DNA of 43,592 bases from positions 1-43,592 of the forward strand of contig DAIDJG010000434.1 in assembly GCA_027451445.1 (NCBI GenBank), given 5' to 3'. Source of the DNA: Singulisphaera sp. (GTDB lineage Bacteria > Planctomycetota > Planctomycetia > Isosphaerales > Isosphaeraceae). Under the pieces are notes generated by a model. It ran no database searches. It was not told where the DNA came from and saw only the letters and a list, made by a program, of their open reading frames with translations. Shown in pieces: positions 33,503 through 41,476 of this stretch. Position 1 is the stretch's first letter. Each line of letters begins with the position of its first letter. A program made the position numbers and the translations under genes.

Positions 33503-34813
33503 TCACGCCGATCTGCCCTCGACGTAACCTTTGCCCATTTTCTCTTCCACCAGCTCGCTCGCATGTCGAGCGGCGGCGGACTCGTCCGGCAGTTCCTTCG
33601 TCTTCGTTTGCCCTTGAGTACCGACCCGGCCGAAGCGAACGGTGACCGCGCGCCCCGATCGGCTGATCTCCCAGAATTTGCTCGAATTCCCTTCGACGAA
33701 CTCAAAGTGCCGGGTTCCGGACGAAACCGGCGTCTCAGGAGTCTTCGCCGCAGGCACCGGAACTGCAGGAGTTGGCGTCGTATTCACGGCGGACAAACCT
33801 TGATCCGCACGCACTCCAATGTACGACGGAAACCGCGGAACGCCCGCTTCGGACAATTCCTGGTAGCGGAAAGTGATGACCGAGCCTATGGGTGGCGGAG
33901 ATTCACGCTCCTTGTCGGAAAAGCCGGTCCCGACCGAAAATCTGGTCCCGTCGGGTAACTCCACACACAACGCACCCAGCCGTCCCTTGTGCCGGCCGGC
34001 GCCTTTCTGGTGCTCCAGCACGCGTGCTTCCGCGTCGCGAAAGTTCTTGATCTTGAGCAACGTCAGCGAACGACCAACCTCGTAGGCGGATCGAGGCTGG
34101 CGCATCATCAATCCCTCGCCACCGAGCGCTTCGACCCGTGCTAACTCCTCGCGAAGATGATCAACGCTCGTGCAGGGGGCGTGCTCGTGTGCTCGGAGAT
34201 ACGGCGGCGCCTTGCGCGCAACGTGCTCTCGCACGAAGGTGAGTCGTTCCTCGAACGGCACTCCGAGCGATGGCGCATCGAATGCAACGTAGACCACCTC
34301 CTTCCACAGGTCGGACTTGTCCTGCCGGCGCACGATGCTGACCGTCCGCTGAAACGCTTTCCGCGCGATCCAGAGCTCGCCGTCAAGCGGAGTCTCGGGC
34401 AAGCCTTCCACGAACCAATCGGGCGCGTGAAAGGTATTCCCGAGGCGGGAGATCAACGATTTTCCGTCCCAGTAGGCCCGGACGCCATCGAGCTTTTCGC
34501 TCATCCACCACCCGGTCAGTTCCTGCGCATTGTCCCAGCGCTCCGCCAGCAAGAGCGGCGGCCCGGACTTGGTTTCGTCCTCATCGTCGCCCGTTTCGGG
34601 CTTGGGCTGCGGCGCCTGACCGACCCGGGCGTCTTCCGCCGCATCGCCCCGCAGCTTGCGGAGGTGTTTGCACGTTCGTTGCTCGATCGCAGTGGATTGA
34701 TTGCGCCAGGCGGGGCAGGAGCAGGAATAGACGCCCCCGACATTCTTCAAGACATAAGGCTTGGCTCCGGACCCCTTCATCTCGACCGACTCACCGTCGC
34801 TCAAGTCCGCCAT
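33503..34813 (-). CDS. SWIM zinc finger - ATP-dependent DNA ligase - WGR domain fusion
   Basis: 436 residues from ATG 34813 (GAGG 8 nt upstream; the long open frame above it is antisense to the Gfo/Idh gene). Residues 18-55: SWIM-type zinc finger with C31-x-C33 and C48-x-H50. Residues about 85-265: ATP-dependent DNA ligase nucleotidyltransferase with motif I EKLDG (K107 is the adenylated lysine), DGELW (144-148), EGLMMR (233-238) and LLKIKN (252-257). Residues about 265-335: OB-fold domain (RVLEHQKGAGRHKGRLGAL, VITFRYQEL). After a proline/alanine linker (345-365), a WGR domain (368-432; FWEISRSGRAVTVRFGRVGT), a module known from PARP-type proteins. The enzyme should seal nicks. SWIM and WGR may direct it to particular DNA ends or partners. 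No Ku or polymerase gene is close, so the repair pathway is open. Confidence 0.9.
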   Translation of the reverse strand: MADLSDGESVEMKGSGAKPYVLKNVGGVYSCSCPAWRNQSTAIEQRTCKHLRKLRGDAAEDARVGQAPQPKPETGDDEDETKSGPPLLLAERWDNAQELTGWWMSEKLDGVRAYWDGKSLISRLGNTFHAPDWFVEGLPETPLDGELWIARKAFQRTVSIVRRQDKSDLWKEVVYVAFDAPSLGVPFEERLTFVREHVARKAPPYLRAHEHAPCTSVDHLREELARVEALGGEGLMMRQPRSAYEVGRSLTLLKIKNFRDAEARVLEHQKGAGRHKGRLGALCVELPDGTRFSVGTGFSDKERESPPPIGSVITFRYQELSEAGVPRFPSYIGVRADQGLSAVNTTPTPAVPVPAAKTPETPVSSGTRHFEFVEGNSSKFWEISRSGRAVTVRFGRVGTQGQTKTKELPDESAAARHASELVEEKMGKGYVEGRSA

Positions 34814-35023
34814 GGCGTATCCCTCGTCTCGTGGAGATTGGCAGTCGTAAGGCGACACCAGAATCGTGTACGTTCTAACAGATATAATCGACCACGGCCA
34901 GCAGCTTCTGAATCCAAAACCGGCGAGTCCTGGCATCGCCGAAAGACGCGGATTATCGTGAGGCGTGCGCCGGTTCCTGCTGAGCTGCGCTCCGAACACT
35001 CGAGCGACTGTGAAGGGGTGATC

Positions 35024-36412
35024 ATGAGGAACGTGAAGGCTGACAATCCACCCAGGGCGGGCACTTCGCGCCGGCGCTTTGTCGGCACGATCGGCGGAGC
35101 GGCGTTGGGATTCATGATCGTTCCGCGGCACGTGCTCGGCGGCGCAGGATTCGTTGCGCCGAGCGATCGTGTAAACGTCGCCGGGATCGGAGCGGGGGGC
35201 ATGGGTGGAGGGGACATTGCCACCCACAGCAAGAACGGTGCAAACATCGTGGCGCTTTGCGATGTCGACTCCGAGCGTGCCGCCGGCAGCTTCAGCGCCT
35301 TTCCGAAGGCCCGCCGATACAAAGATTTTCGAGAGCTGATCGACAAGGAAGCGGCGCACATCGATGCGGTGACCGTCGGTACGCCGGACCATATCCACGC
35401 CGTGGCTTCGATGGCCGCGATCCGGGCCGGCAAACACGTGTACTGCCAGAAGCCGCTGACGCACACGCTCCTCGAGTGCCGCGAATTGACGAAGGCCGCG
35501 AAGCTCGCGGGGGTCGCGACGCAGATGGGGAACCAGGGGCACGCCACCGAAGGGGCGAGACTCACGAACGAGTGGATTCAGGCCGGTGTCATTGGCGACG
35601 TGCGCGAGGTTCACGTCTGGTCCGATCGCGCCGGTCGGCTCTGGAAGCAGGGGATCACCCGGCCAGCCGAAACTCCGCCGGTTCCGCTGACGCTGGACTG
35701 GAACCTCTGGCTTGGTCCCATCCGAGAGCGCCCGTACCACCCGGCCTACGCACCCGTCAGTTGGCGCGGGTGGCGCGACTTCGGCACGGGTGCACTCGGC
35801 GACATGGGGTGCCATATCATCGACCACCCGGTCTGGGCACTGGGGCTGGGTGCACCTTCGACCGTCGAAGCCAGCGCAACGATCGACGGGTTCGTGCTGG
35901 ACAATAACAAGCTGAACTTCGAAACCTACCCCATCGCCGCGATCATCACATTCGACTTTCCGGCGAGAGGCACGCAACCTCCCGTGCACATGACCTGGTA
36001 CGAAGGGGGCCTCATGCCGCCCACGCCCGCCGAGATGGCGCCGGGCCACCGTTTGCCCGACAACGGTGTGCTCTACGTCGGCGCAAAGGGAAAGATGTTC
36101 CACGGCTCGCACGGCGGGATGCCCACGCTGCTCCCCGGTGCGTTGCACGAGCAGGCGAAGGCCGTTCCGAAGACGATGGCTCGATCGCCGGGCCATTACG
36201 AGGAGTGGCTCGAAGCCTGCAAGGGAGGACCGCGGCCGGTCTCGAATTTTGACTATGCGGGACCTCTGACCGAAATCGTGCTCCTGGGAGTCCTGGCGCT
36301 CCGAGCGCCGGGAAAGCGTCTGGAGTGGGACAGCGAAAACCTCAAGGTGCGCAACGCGCCTGAGCTCAACGAGTTCGTCCACACCGAGTATCGCAAGGGG
36401 TGGACGCTGTAA
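35024..36412 (+). CDS. Gfo/Idh/MocA family oxidoreductase, Tat-exported
   Basis: 462 residues from ATG 35024 (AAGGGG 6 nt upstream; the open frame before it is antisense to the ligase gene). A Tat signal TSRRRFVGTIGGAALGFMIV (14-33) is followed by the Rossmann domain with GIGAGGMGGGDIA (54-66), VTVGTPDHIHAVASMAAIR and the family's EKP motif as CQKPLTH (about 140-146). The C-terminal Gfo/Idh/MocA domain contains WNLWLGPIRERPYHPAY, GTGALGDMGCHIIDHPVWAL and MTWYEGGLMPP, typical of planctomycete members. These enzymes use NAD(P) for sugar oxidation or reduction. Tat export suggests it carries its nucleotide cofactor folded into the periplasm, as glucose-fructose oxidoreductase does. Substrate unknown. 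The DapA-type gene follows after 166 nt holding a repeat. Confidence 0.93.
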   Translation: MRNVKADNPPRAGTSRRRFVGTIGGAALGFMIVPRHVLGGAGFVAPSDRVNVAGIGAGGMGGGDIATHSKNGANIVALCDVDSERAAGSFSAFPKARRYKDFRELIDKEAAHIDAVTVGTPDHIHAVASMAAIRAGKHVYCQKPLTHTLLECRELTKAAKLAGVATQMGNQGHATEGARLTNEWIQAGVIGDVREVHVWSDRAGRLWKQGITRPAETPPVPLTLDWNLWLGPIRERPYHPAYAPVSWRGWRDFGTGALGDMGCHIIDHPVWALGLGAPSTVEASATIDGFVLDNNKLNFETYPIAAIITFDFPARGTQPPVHMTWYEGGLMPPTPAEMAPGHRLPDNGVLYVGAKGKMFHGSHGGMPTLLPGALHEQAKAVPKTMARSPGHYEEWLEACKGGPRPVSNFDYAGPLTEIVLLGVLALRAPGKRLEWDSENLKVRNAPELNEFVHTEYRKGWTL

Positions 36413-36435
36413 CGAGTCGCTCATAGCTCCTAACA

Positions 36436-36549
36436 GAATGGCAGATGCAAGATGCGAGTTGATGGCTAACGGGAGATAGCGCCAGCCGACGAATTAGGCT
36501 CTCACTGGTCTACCGCCATTTGCCGTCTGCCGACTGCCATCTGCCATTC
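36436..36549. repeat. Degenerate GCAGATGGCAGT-type repeat with 12-bp inverted arms
   Basis: The 12-mer GAATGGCAGATG at 36436-36447 recurs as its reverse complement at 36538-36549. Positions about 36511-36549 are a string of related units on the minus strand (GCAGATGGCA, GTCGGCAGAC, GGCAAATGGC). This lies in the gap between the oxidoreductase and DapA-type genes and looks like a dispersed short-unit repeat; a regulatory role is not evident. Confidence 0.55.
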
Positions 36550-36578
36550 GTTCGGCTTATCGCAAGAGAATTACAAGC

Positions 36579-37640
36579 ATGGCCCAAGGCCTTCCCACCG
36601 ACGTGCGAGCCGTCCTGGAGCGCGGCGCGGTCATCCCGGCCTTGCCATTGGCCCTGGATGCCGCGCGGCGGTTGGACGAGCGCCGGCAACGGGCACTCTG
36701 CCGGTACTACTTGACGGCCGGAGCCGGTGGGATTGCCGTCGGCGTTCACACGACCCAGTTCGCCATCCGAGACCCGCGTCACGGGCTCTTCGGACCGCTC
36801 CTCGAACTCGTCGCCGAGGAATTCGACCGCGCCGCGTGCCTGGGTCCTCATGTGCGAATCGGCGGAGTGTGCGGCCCCACGGCACAGGCCGTCGCGGAAG
36901 CCAAGCTGCTGCGTGAGTACGGCTACCACGCAGGCCTGCTCAGTCTCGCGGGAACGGGCCTGGAACCCGACGAAATGCTCGAGCACTGCCAAACGGTCTC
37001 GGAGGTGATCCCTCTGGTTGGCTTCTACCTCCAACGCGCCGTCGGGGGGCCCAATCTGCCCTATCGTTTCTGGCGCGAGTTTGCCGAAATCGAAGGGGTC
37101 GTGGCGATCAAAATTGCCCCGTTCGACCGGTACAAAACGATGGACGTCGTTCGAGCCGTCGCCGCGTCGGGCCGTGCCGACATCGCCCTCTACACGGGCA
37201 ACGACGATAACATCGTGCTCGACCTGGTGACGCCCTATCGGTTCCTCGTCGGCCGCCGGCACGTTGAACGCAGAATTGTGGGTGGTCTGCTGGGGCACTG
37301 GGCCGTCTGGACCCGCAGGGCGGTCGAACTGCTCGCGACCTGCCACTCCATCGCGGACAAGGGGACTTCGCTATCCCCGGAATTTCTGCGGTTTGCCGTG
37401 ACGGTCACCGACACAAACGCGGCGTTTTTCGACGCCGCGAACGGCTTCAAAGGCTGCATCGCAGGACTGCACGAAGTCCTGCGCAGACAGGGGCTTCTTG
37501 AAGGGATCTGGCTGCTCGATCCGGACGAGACTCTGGGACCCGGTCAAGGGCTCGAAATTGACCGGGTCTATCGGGCCTATCCGCGATTGAACGACGACCA
37601 GTTTGTCGAGCTTCACCGCGACGAATGGCTCAGCGGTTAG
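36579..37640 (+). CDS. Dihydrodipicolinate synthase (DapA) family aldolase/dehydratase
   Basis: 353 residues from ATG 36579 (weak AAGAGAA upstream). DapA-family barrel enzymes form a Schiff base with a keto acid and carry out aldol cleavage, condensation or dehydration. Visible: HTTQ at 57-60 (the threonine pair), tyrosine Y150 in GFYLQRAVGG at the usual position, and the Schiff-base lysine K178 in GVVAIKIAPFDRYK. It is about 60 residues longer than lysine-biosynthetic DapA (about 290), and the strand regions around the active site differ (LQRAVGGPNLPYRFW in place of YNVPGRT), so a catabolic sugar-acid or keto-acid substrate is more likely than a role in lysine synthesis. Position after Gfo/Idh and epimerase genes fits this. 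Its last 11 nt overlap the end of the convergent phosphoesterase gene. Confidence 0.88.
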   Translation: MAQGLPTDVRAVLERGAVIPALPLALDAARRLDERRQRALCRYYLTAGAGGIAVGVHTTQFAIRDPRHGLFGPLLELVAEEFDRAACLGPHVRIGGVCGPTAQAVAEAKLLREYGYHAGLLSLAGTGLEPDEMLEHCQTVSEVIPLVGFYLQRAVGGPNLPYRFWREFAEIEGVVAIKIAPFDRYKTMDVVRAVAASGRADIALYTGNDDNIVLDLVTPYRFLVGRRHVERRIVGGLLGHWAVWTRRAVELLATCHSIADKGTSLSPEFLRFAVTVTDTNAAFFDAANGFKGCIAGLHEVLRRQGLLEGIWLLDPDETLGPGQGLEIDRVYRAYPRLNDDQFVELHRDEWLSG

Positions 37641-40107
37641 CGGCGGGATTGCGGTACGCAATCGCCCTCCGCACTGCCGGGGGCAGCGGTGCCTCCGCGC
37701 CCTTGATGGCTCGCCACAGAATCTCATTGAGCTCGAAGTCGTCGATCTTGTCGTACTCGCTGAAGTCCATCCGAGCGGACCGATCAGCGCCATACGCCAA
37801 TGCGCCGTTCTTGGCGTTCAGGTCGATCTCGGCGGGCACATGATCGTAAGGAGTGACGGTTGGCTCGGCATTGAACGATGCGAACATGGGGTTCGCCGCG
37901 GCGTCGAACTGGCTCAACGGCGCGAGACCGAGAATCAGCTCGATGGTCCGCAGCATGCTCACCGTGCTGTATTGCGAGCTATCGAGATGGTGCCGCTTGG
38001 TATACGGGCTGATCGCCAGACCGACGGTGCGATGGGCATCAACGTGGTCGGGACCGTTCTGGGCGTCGTCCTCGATGACGAAGATTGCGGTCTCCGGCCA
38101 GAACTTGCTGTGACTCACCGCGTCGACCAGTCGCCCGAGCGCCAGGTCGTTGCTGGCGACGCACGCCTGGGGCGTGAACGAGCCCGGCCGTGTACCGGTC
38201 GTGTGATCTTCGCCGAGGCTCATCACGATGAACCGGGGAAGGTCGCCCGTCTTCTCGTAGGCGCGGAGTTCCTTGACGAACGTGTCGACCCGGTCCGTAT
38301 CGCGGACGGGTTTACCGCGCTCCGTTGAGATGCCCCAATCCGGGCAGAAATGGCCGATGAGTCCAGGGACGGAGCCCTCCATCTTGAAGGTGCCATCCGG
38401 CTGGCTCACGCGCCGGCCGTATTCGCCGTAACTGCGGTAGGTCAGGTTGCTGCGGGCACACGCATCCCAGAGGTAGCCCGAAGGGGCCTTGGCGAGATCG
38501 CCGTCTTCATCGTCGTCGACACCCGCGCGGCCCGAATAAGTGAGCGCCCAGTTGCGCGCAATGTAGTCGGTGTTGTACGCCATCGTCGACCAGGGGTGGC
38601 CGTCGGCCGAAACATGACCGTTGCAATAAAGGTTGTCGAGGAGGACGAACTCGTCGGCCAGCTTGTGGTGATTCGGGGTCACCGCCTTGCCGAACATCAC
38701 CAGCGCAGGATCGCCATTCCCGCGGGGCATGTCGCCGAAAACTTGATCGTAGGTTCGGTTCTCCTTGATGATGTAGATCACGTGCTTGATCGGTGACGGG
38801 TCACCGACCTTGGTCGGAATGGCGGTCTTGCGCGGATAGGGGGCGTCCGTCAAAAGCGCATCGGAGTAGGGGCAATTCTCGTAGACGGCATTCGAGTATG
38901 TTGCGAGCTGTTTCTCGTCGGGGATCGGCACGATCGACAGCGCACCCGAGAGCGTCGTCCCAATGTAAGGAAACGGCAGGTTCGGGCGCCGCTCGTCCTT
39001 CTTTTCGGCCGCGGCCTTCTTGGCTTCGATCGGATTTGGCTTGGTCTGGTTCCCCTTACCAACGCCCACGAGGAGCGACTTGCCGTCCGGCGTGACGGCA
39101 ACCGCGGTCGGATACCAACCCGTCGGAATGAAGCCTTTCACCTGGCTCCGCGACGGCGTGGCGATGTCGAGCACGGCCACACAATTGTTATCGGCGTTCG
39201 CAACAAAAAGGGTGCCGCCATCAGGAGCGATGGCCAGGGCATCGGGCGTGCTGCCTTCCGGCGCTTTGGGGAAGAGCGGCGTCGCGATCGTTTCAGTGAC
39301 CGTCCCGCGCAGGGTGTCGATGACAGCGACGCTATTGCTCGACGCACACGCGACGAAGATCCGGTCGTCCTTCGGGTGCACCGCGATCTGATTCGGATGC
39401 TCGCCAACACCGATCCGCGCGAGGATATGCAGGTCCGCCGGGTCGAGGGCGAGGACCGTTCGACTGGCCCAATCGGACACGTAGAGCCGCGAGCCATTGC
39501 GCGCCAGGACGACGTCGTAGGGCCGGATTCCCGCTGTGGCGACCGTCGGCGTGCCCTCGCTCCCCTGCGGAATCAGCGCAATCGTGCCGGCGTTGATGTC
39601 GAGCGAATACAGGACCGATTTCGCCGCATCGAAGGCCAACCCGCTCCGGAAGTGTCCCTTGGTCTGCTCCTTCGTTTGGGGAGCCTCCGGCGCGTCGACG
39701 GCCGAAAGCTTTCCGTCCTGCAAGCGATACTCATTCAGCCGGTTGCTCCCGCCGCCCGACCACCAGATGCGCTCAGCTTTCGCGTCGTGGACTAGTCCAT
39801 ACCAGCTCTGCCGCGTGCTTGCCTTCGAGACGACCTTCTTGCTCGTCAGATCGATCAACGCCAACTCGTGGGCGTTGTAGCCGCTCGTCGCGACCACGGC
39901 GTGGCGCCCATCGGAGAGGGGCATGATGTTCAAGGGAAGATCGGTCAACGGCACCTGTTCTCCCGCCGGGGAGATCGTCCACCCGTTCGGGAGGACAAAC
40001 CCCTTGGTGGTGGGGCCGGCGTATCTCGGTGAGTCCTGCGCTCGGAGCGGAATCGAGCACAGTCCAACACTCAATGCAAGCGGCACGAGCAAGCAAGTCC
40101 GAATCAC
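37630..40107 (-). CDS. Secreted beta-propeller (YVTN) protein with phosphoesterase domain
   Basis: 825 residues from GTG 40107, chosen because GGAG lies 7 nt upstream and a signal peptide begins there (IRTCLLVPLALSVGLCSIPL then RAQD). About 30-385: YVTN-type seven-bladed propeller (RPYDVVLARNGSRLYVSDWA, HPNQIAVHPKDDRIFVACAS, TPDALAIAPDGGTLFVANAD, YPTAVAVTPDGKSLLVGVGK). About 450-790: phosphoesterase of the phospholipase C/acid phosphatase AcpA type, with HVIYIIKENRTYDQVFGDMP, CNGHVSADGHPWSTMAYNTD, FIVMSLGEDHTTGTRPG, DDAQNGPDHVDAHRT and MLRTIELILGL. Acts outside the cytoplasm on phosphate esters, substrate unknown. The fusion of propeller and phosphatase is known from several phyla. Confidence 0.9.
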   Translation of the reverse strand: MIRTCLLVPLALSVGLCSIPLRAQDSPRYAGPTTKGFVLPNGWTISPAGEQVPLTDLPLNIMPLSDGRHAVVATSGYNAHELALIDLTSKKVVSKASTRQSWYGLVHDAKAERIWWSGGGSNRLNEYRLQDGKLSAVDAPEAPQTKEQTKGHFRSGLAFDAAKSVLYSLDINAGTIALIPQGSEGTPTVATAGIRPYDVVLARNGSRLYVSDWASRTVLALDPADLHILARIGVGEHPNQIAVHPKDDRIFVACASSNSVAVIDTLRGTVTETIATPLFPKAPEGSTPDALAIAPDGGTLFVANADNNCVAVLDIATPSRSQVKGFIPTGWYPTAVAVTPDGKSLLVGVGKGNQTKPNPIEAKKAAAEKKDERRPNLPFPYIGTTLSGALSIVPIPDEKQLATYSNAVYENCPYSDALLTDAPYPRKTAIPTKVGDPSPIKHVIYIIKENRTYDQVFGDMPRGNGDPALVMFGKAVTPNHHKLADEFVLLDNLYCNGHVSADGHPWSTMAYNTDYIARNWALTYSGRAGVDDDEDGDLAKAPSGYLWDACARSNLTYRSYGEYGRRVSQPDGTFKMEGSVPGLIGHFCPDWGISTERGKPVRDTDRVDTFVKELRAYEKTGDLPRFIVMSLGEDHTTGTRPGSFTPQACVASNDLALGRLVDAVSHSKFWPETAIFVIEDDAQNGPDHVDAHRTVGLAISPYTKRHHLDSSQYSTVSMLRTIELILGLAPLSQFDAAANPMFASFNAEPTVTPYDHVPAEIDLNAKNGALAYGADRSARMDFSEYDKIDDFELNEILWRAIKGAEAPLPPAVRRAIAYRNPAANR

Positions 40108-41476
40108 GGTGTGGCTCCGATGCGACAAACGGCCGAGGGTGGAGTTGGACCTCTCAGGAGCAGGCGTCCATACTGGCGAACCGAACCGGGCTCGTCCAGA
40201 AGCTGGCCGAGTCAGTCCTTGAAAACTCACACTATGCAATGCATCACAACGTGAGTCAGATCCTTCGTTGCGGTCGGTTGGCAGGTCGGGCAGGCGAAGA
40301 AAACGCGGGCATGCGTTCCCGCGTCCCGGGGGGGGCTGATCGCGTGCGTGAGCAAGCGAGCGCGGCACGACTTTTCGGGAGTCGGTACCGCGCGTTCATT
40401 GATCGGATCTAAAAATGCAGATTCAAAAAGCGCCGGGGCCGTCGGTGCGTTGCCTAGAACGACGCCCCGGCAGGCGGGGTTATTGTGACACCGTTCGGCG
40501 GTTCGTCCGAACGCCACCACAGCCCGGCCGGGCACTCTCCGCCAAATCCCATGTGGCCGGGGTAGCTCCTTGGTATGCGAGAACGAGCGAATCCAATCCG
40601 GTGCAGACACGCTCGAGAAGGAACGTGCGCGTCCTATTGATTCATGTCGAGGCACACGAAATCCCAGGTCGCGGCACATGTGTGCGACGAATCGCGGTTT
40701 TCGACCTGTGGGTGGTACCCCGTCAGGAGAGCCAGCCCAGCGTGCTTAACGCGATCGACGTCGCAAGGTCACGCGCTGGATTCAACCCGTGCGCACGGTG
40801 GCCCTTAGCAGAGTAGGCGACAGAATTGAACGATCGTGTCCTGCGGATGGTCTGAAACCGAGTCCGTGTGGAGTCGTTGGGAAGGAGGGGGAGGGGCGTG
40901 ATCAACATGGGTTGCCGAAAGCGCGATTCGAAAGCCCGTCGCCCCATGGCGACGAATCATCGACGGAGCCATCAACGCCGGCCAGGCGGCGTCACAAACG
41001 ACAGCGGGGCTCGGGACGGAGCCTTCGCTCTCCGTGGAGCGCTCGGCATCAACGTCGACGTTTGCGAGCCCGGCCCAATGGGGCGGCTGGTGATTTCGCT
41101 CCGAGACACGACCACGGGGAGCGTCGAGCAAAATCTGAAGGAACGCTTCGGGAGTGAGGGGACCCGAAAGCACGTCCGTGGCCAACCCTAGCGTTGACCA
41201 GGTCAACGCAAGGATGGTCAGGCATCTCGGGACACCGTTCACCACAAGCTGCATTCCGCCTGTCCTCAACGGATCGAAGGCAACCCCGGCATTCCTGCAA
41301 GGATGCGACGGTTCGATTATTGACACGATCCGCGACTTAGGGAAGGCCAAAACCTCAAGGTTCACTGAACGCTTCCTCATACGGCGAAAGACTCTTGCAT
41401 TCAATATGAAATAGTTATCCAAAATACGCTAATATGCGCATCACGAGAACGCGATTTGCGCGACCGGGATCTTTGC
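40108..41476. other. Gene-poor 1.37-kb interval
   Basis: Apart from one weak candidate gene (40805-41254, minus) I see no recognisable gene. A small hairpin with 7-bp arms (40303-40309 and 40318-40324) is followed by a G8 run. The open frames in 40150-40700 on both strands have no ribosome binding site or known motif. The bases just upstream of 40107 must hold the promoter of the phosphoesterase gene, although no clear consensus is visible. Confidence 0.45.
40805..41254 (-). CDS. Hypothetical small secreted protein (weak candidate)
   Basis: 149 codons from ATG 41254, with GAGG 9 nt upstream. The N-terminus could be a signal peptide (GVPRCLTILALTWSTLGLAT). The remainder (for example LTPEAFLQILLDAPRGRVSE, later GATGFRIALSA) matches no family I know. 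The frame extends up to 41422 without a better start. Codon third positions are only moderately GC-rich compared with the neighbours, so it may be a decayed gene or chance. It lies alone in a gene-poor interval. Confidence 0.3.
   Translation of the reverse strand: MQLVVNGVPRCLTILALTWSTLGLATDVLSGPLTPEAFLQILLDAPRGRVSERNHQPPHWAGLANVDVDAERSTESEGSVPSPAVVCDAAWPALMAPSMIRRHGATGFRIALSATHVDHAPPPPSQRLHTDSVSDHPQDTIVQFCRLLC

Noticed and set aside
34814-36424. Upstream extension of the DNA ligase frame to 973 residues
   Set aside because: It is antisense to the Gfo/Idh gene and shows no domain. The SWIM domain and ribosome binding site define the start at 34813.
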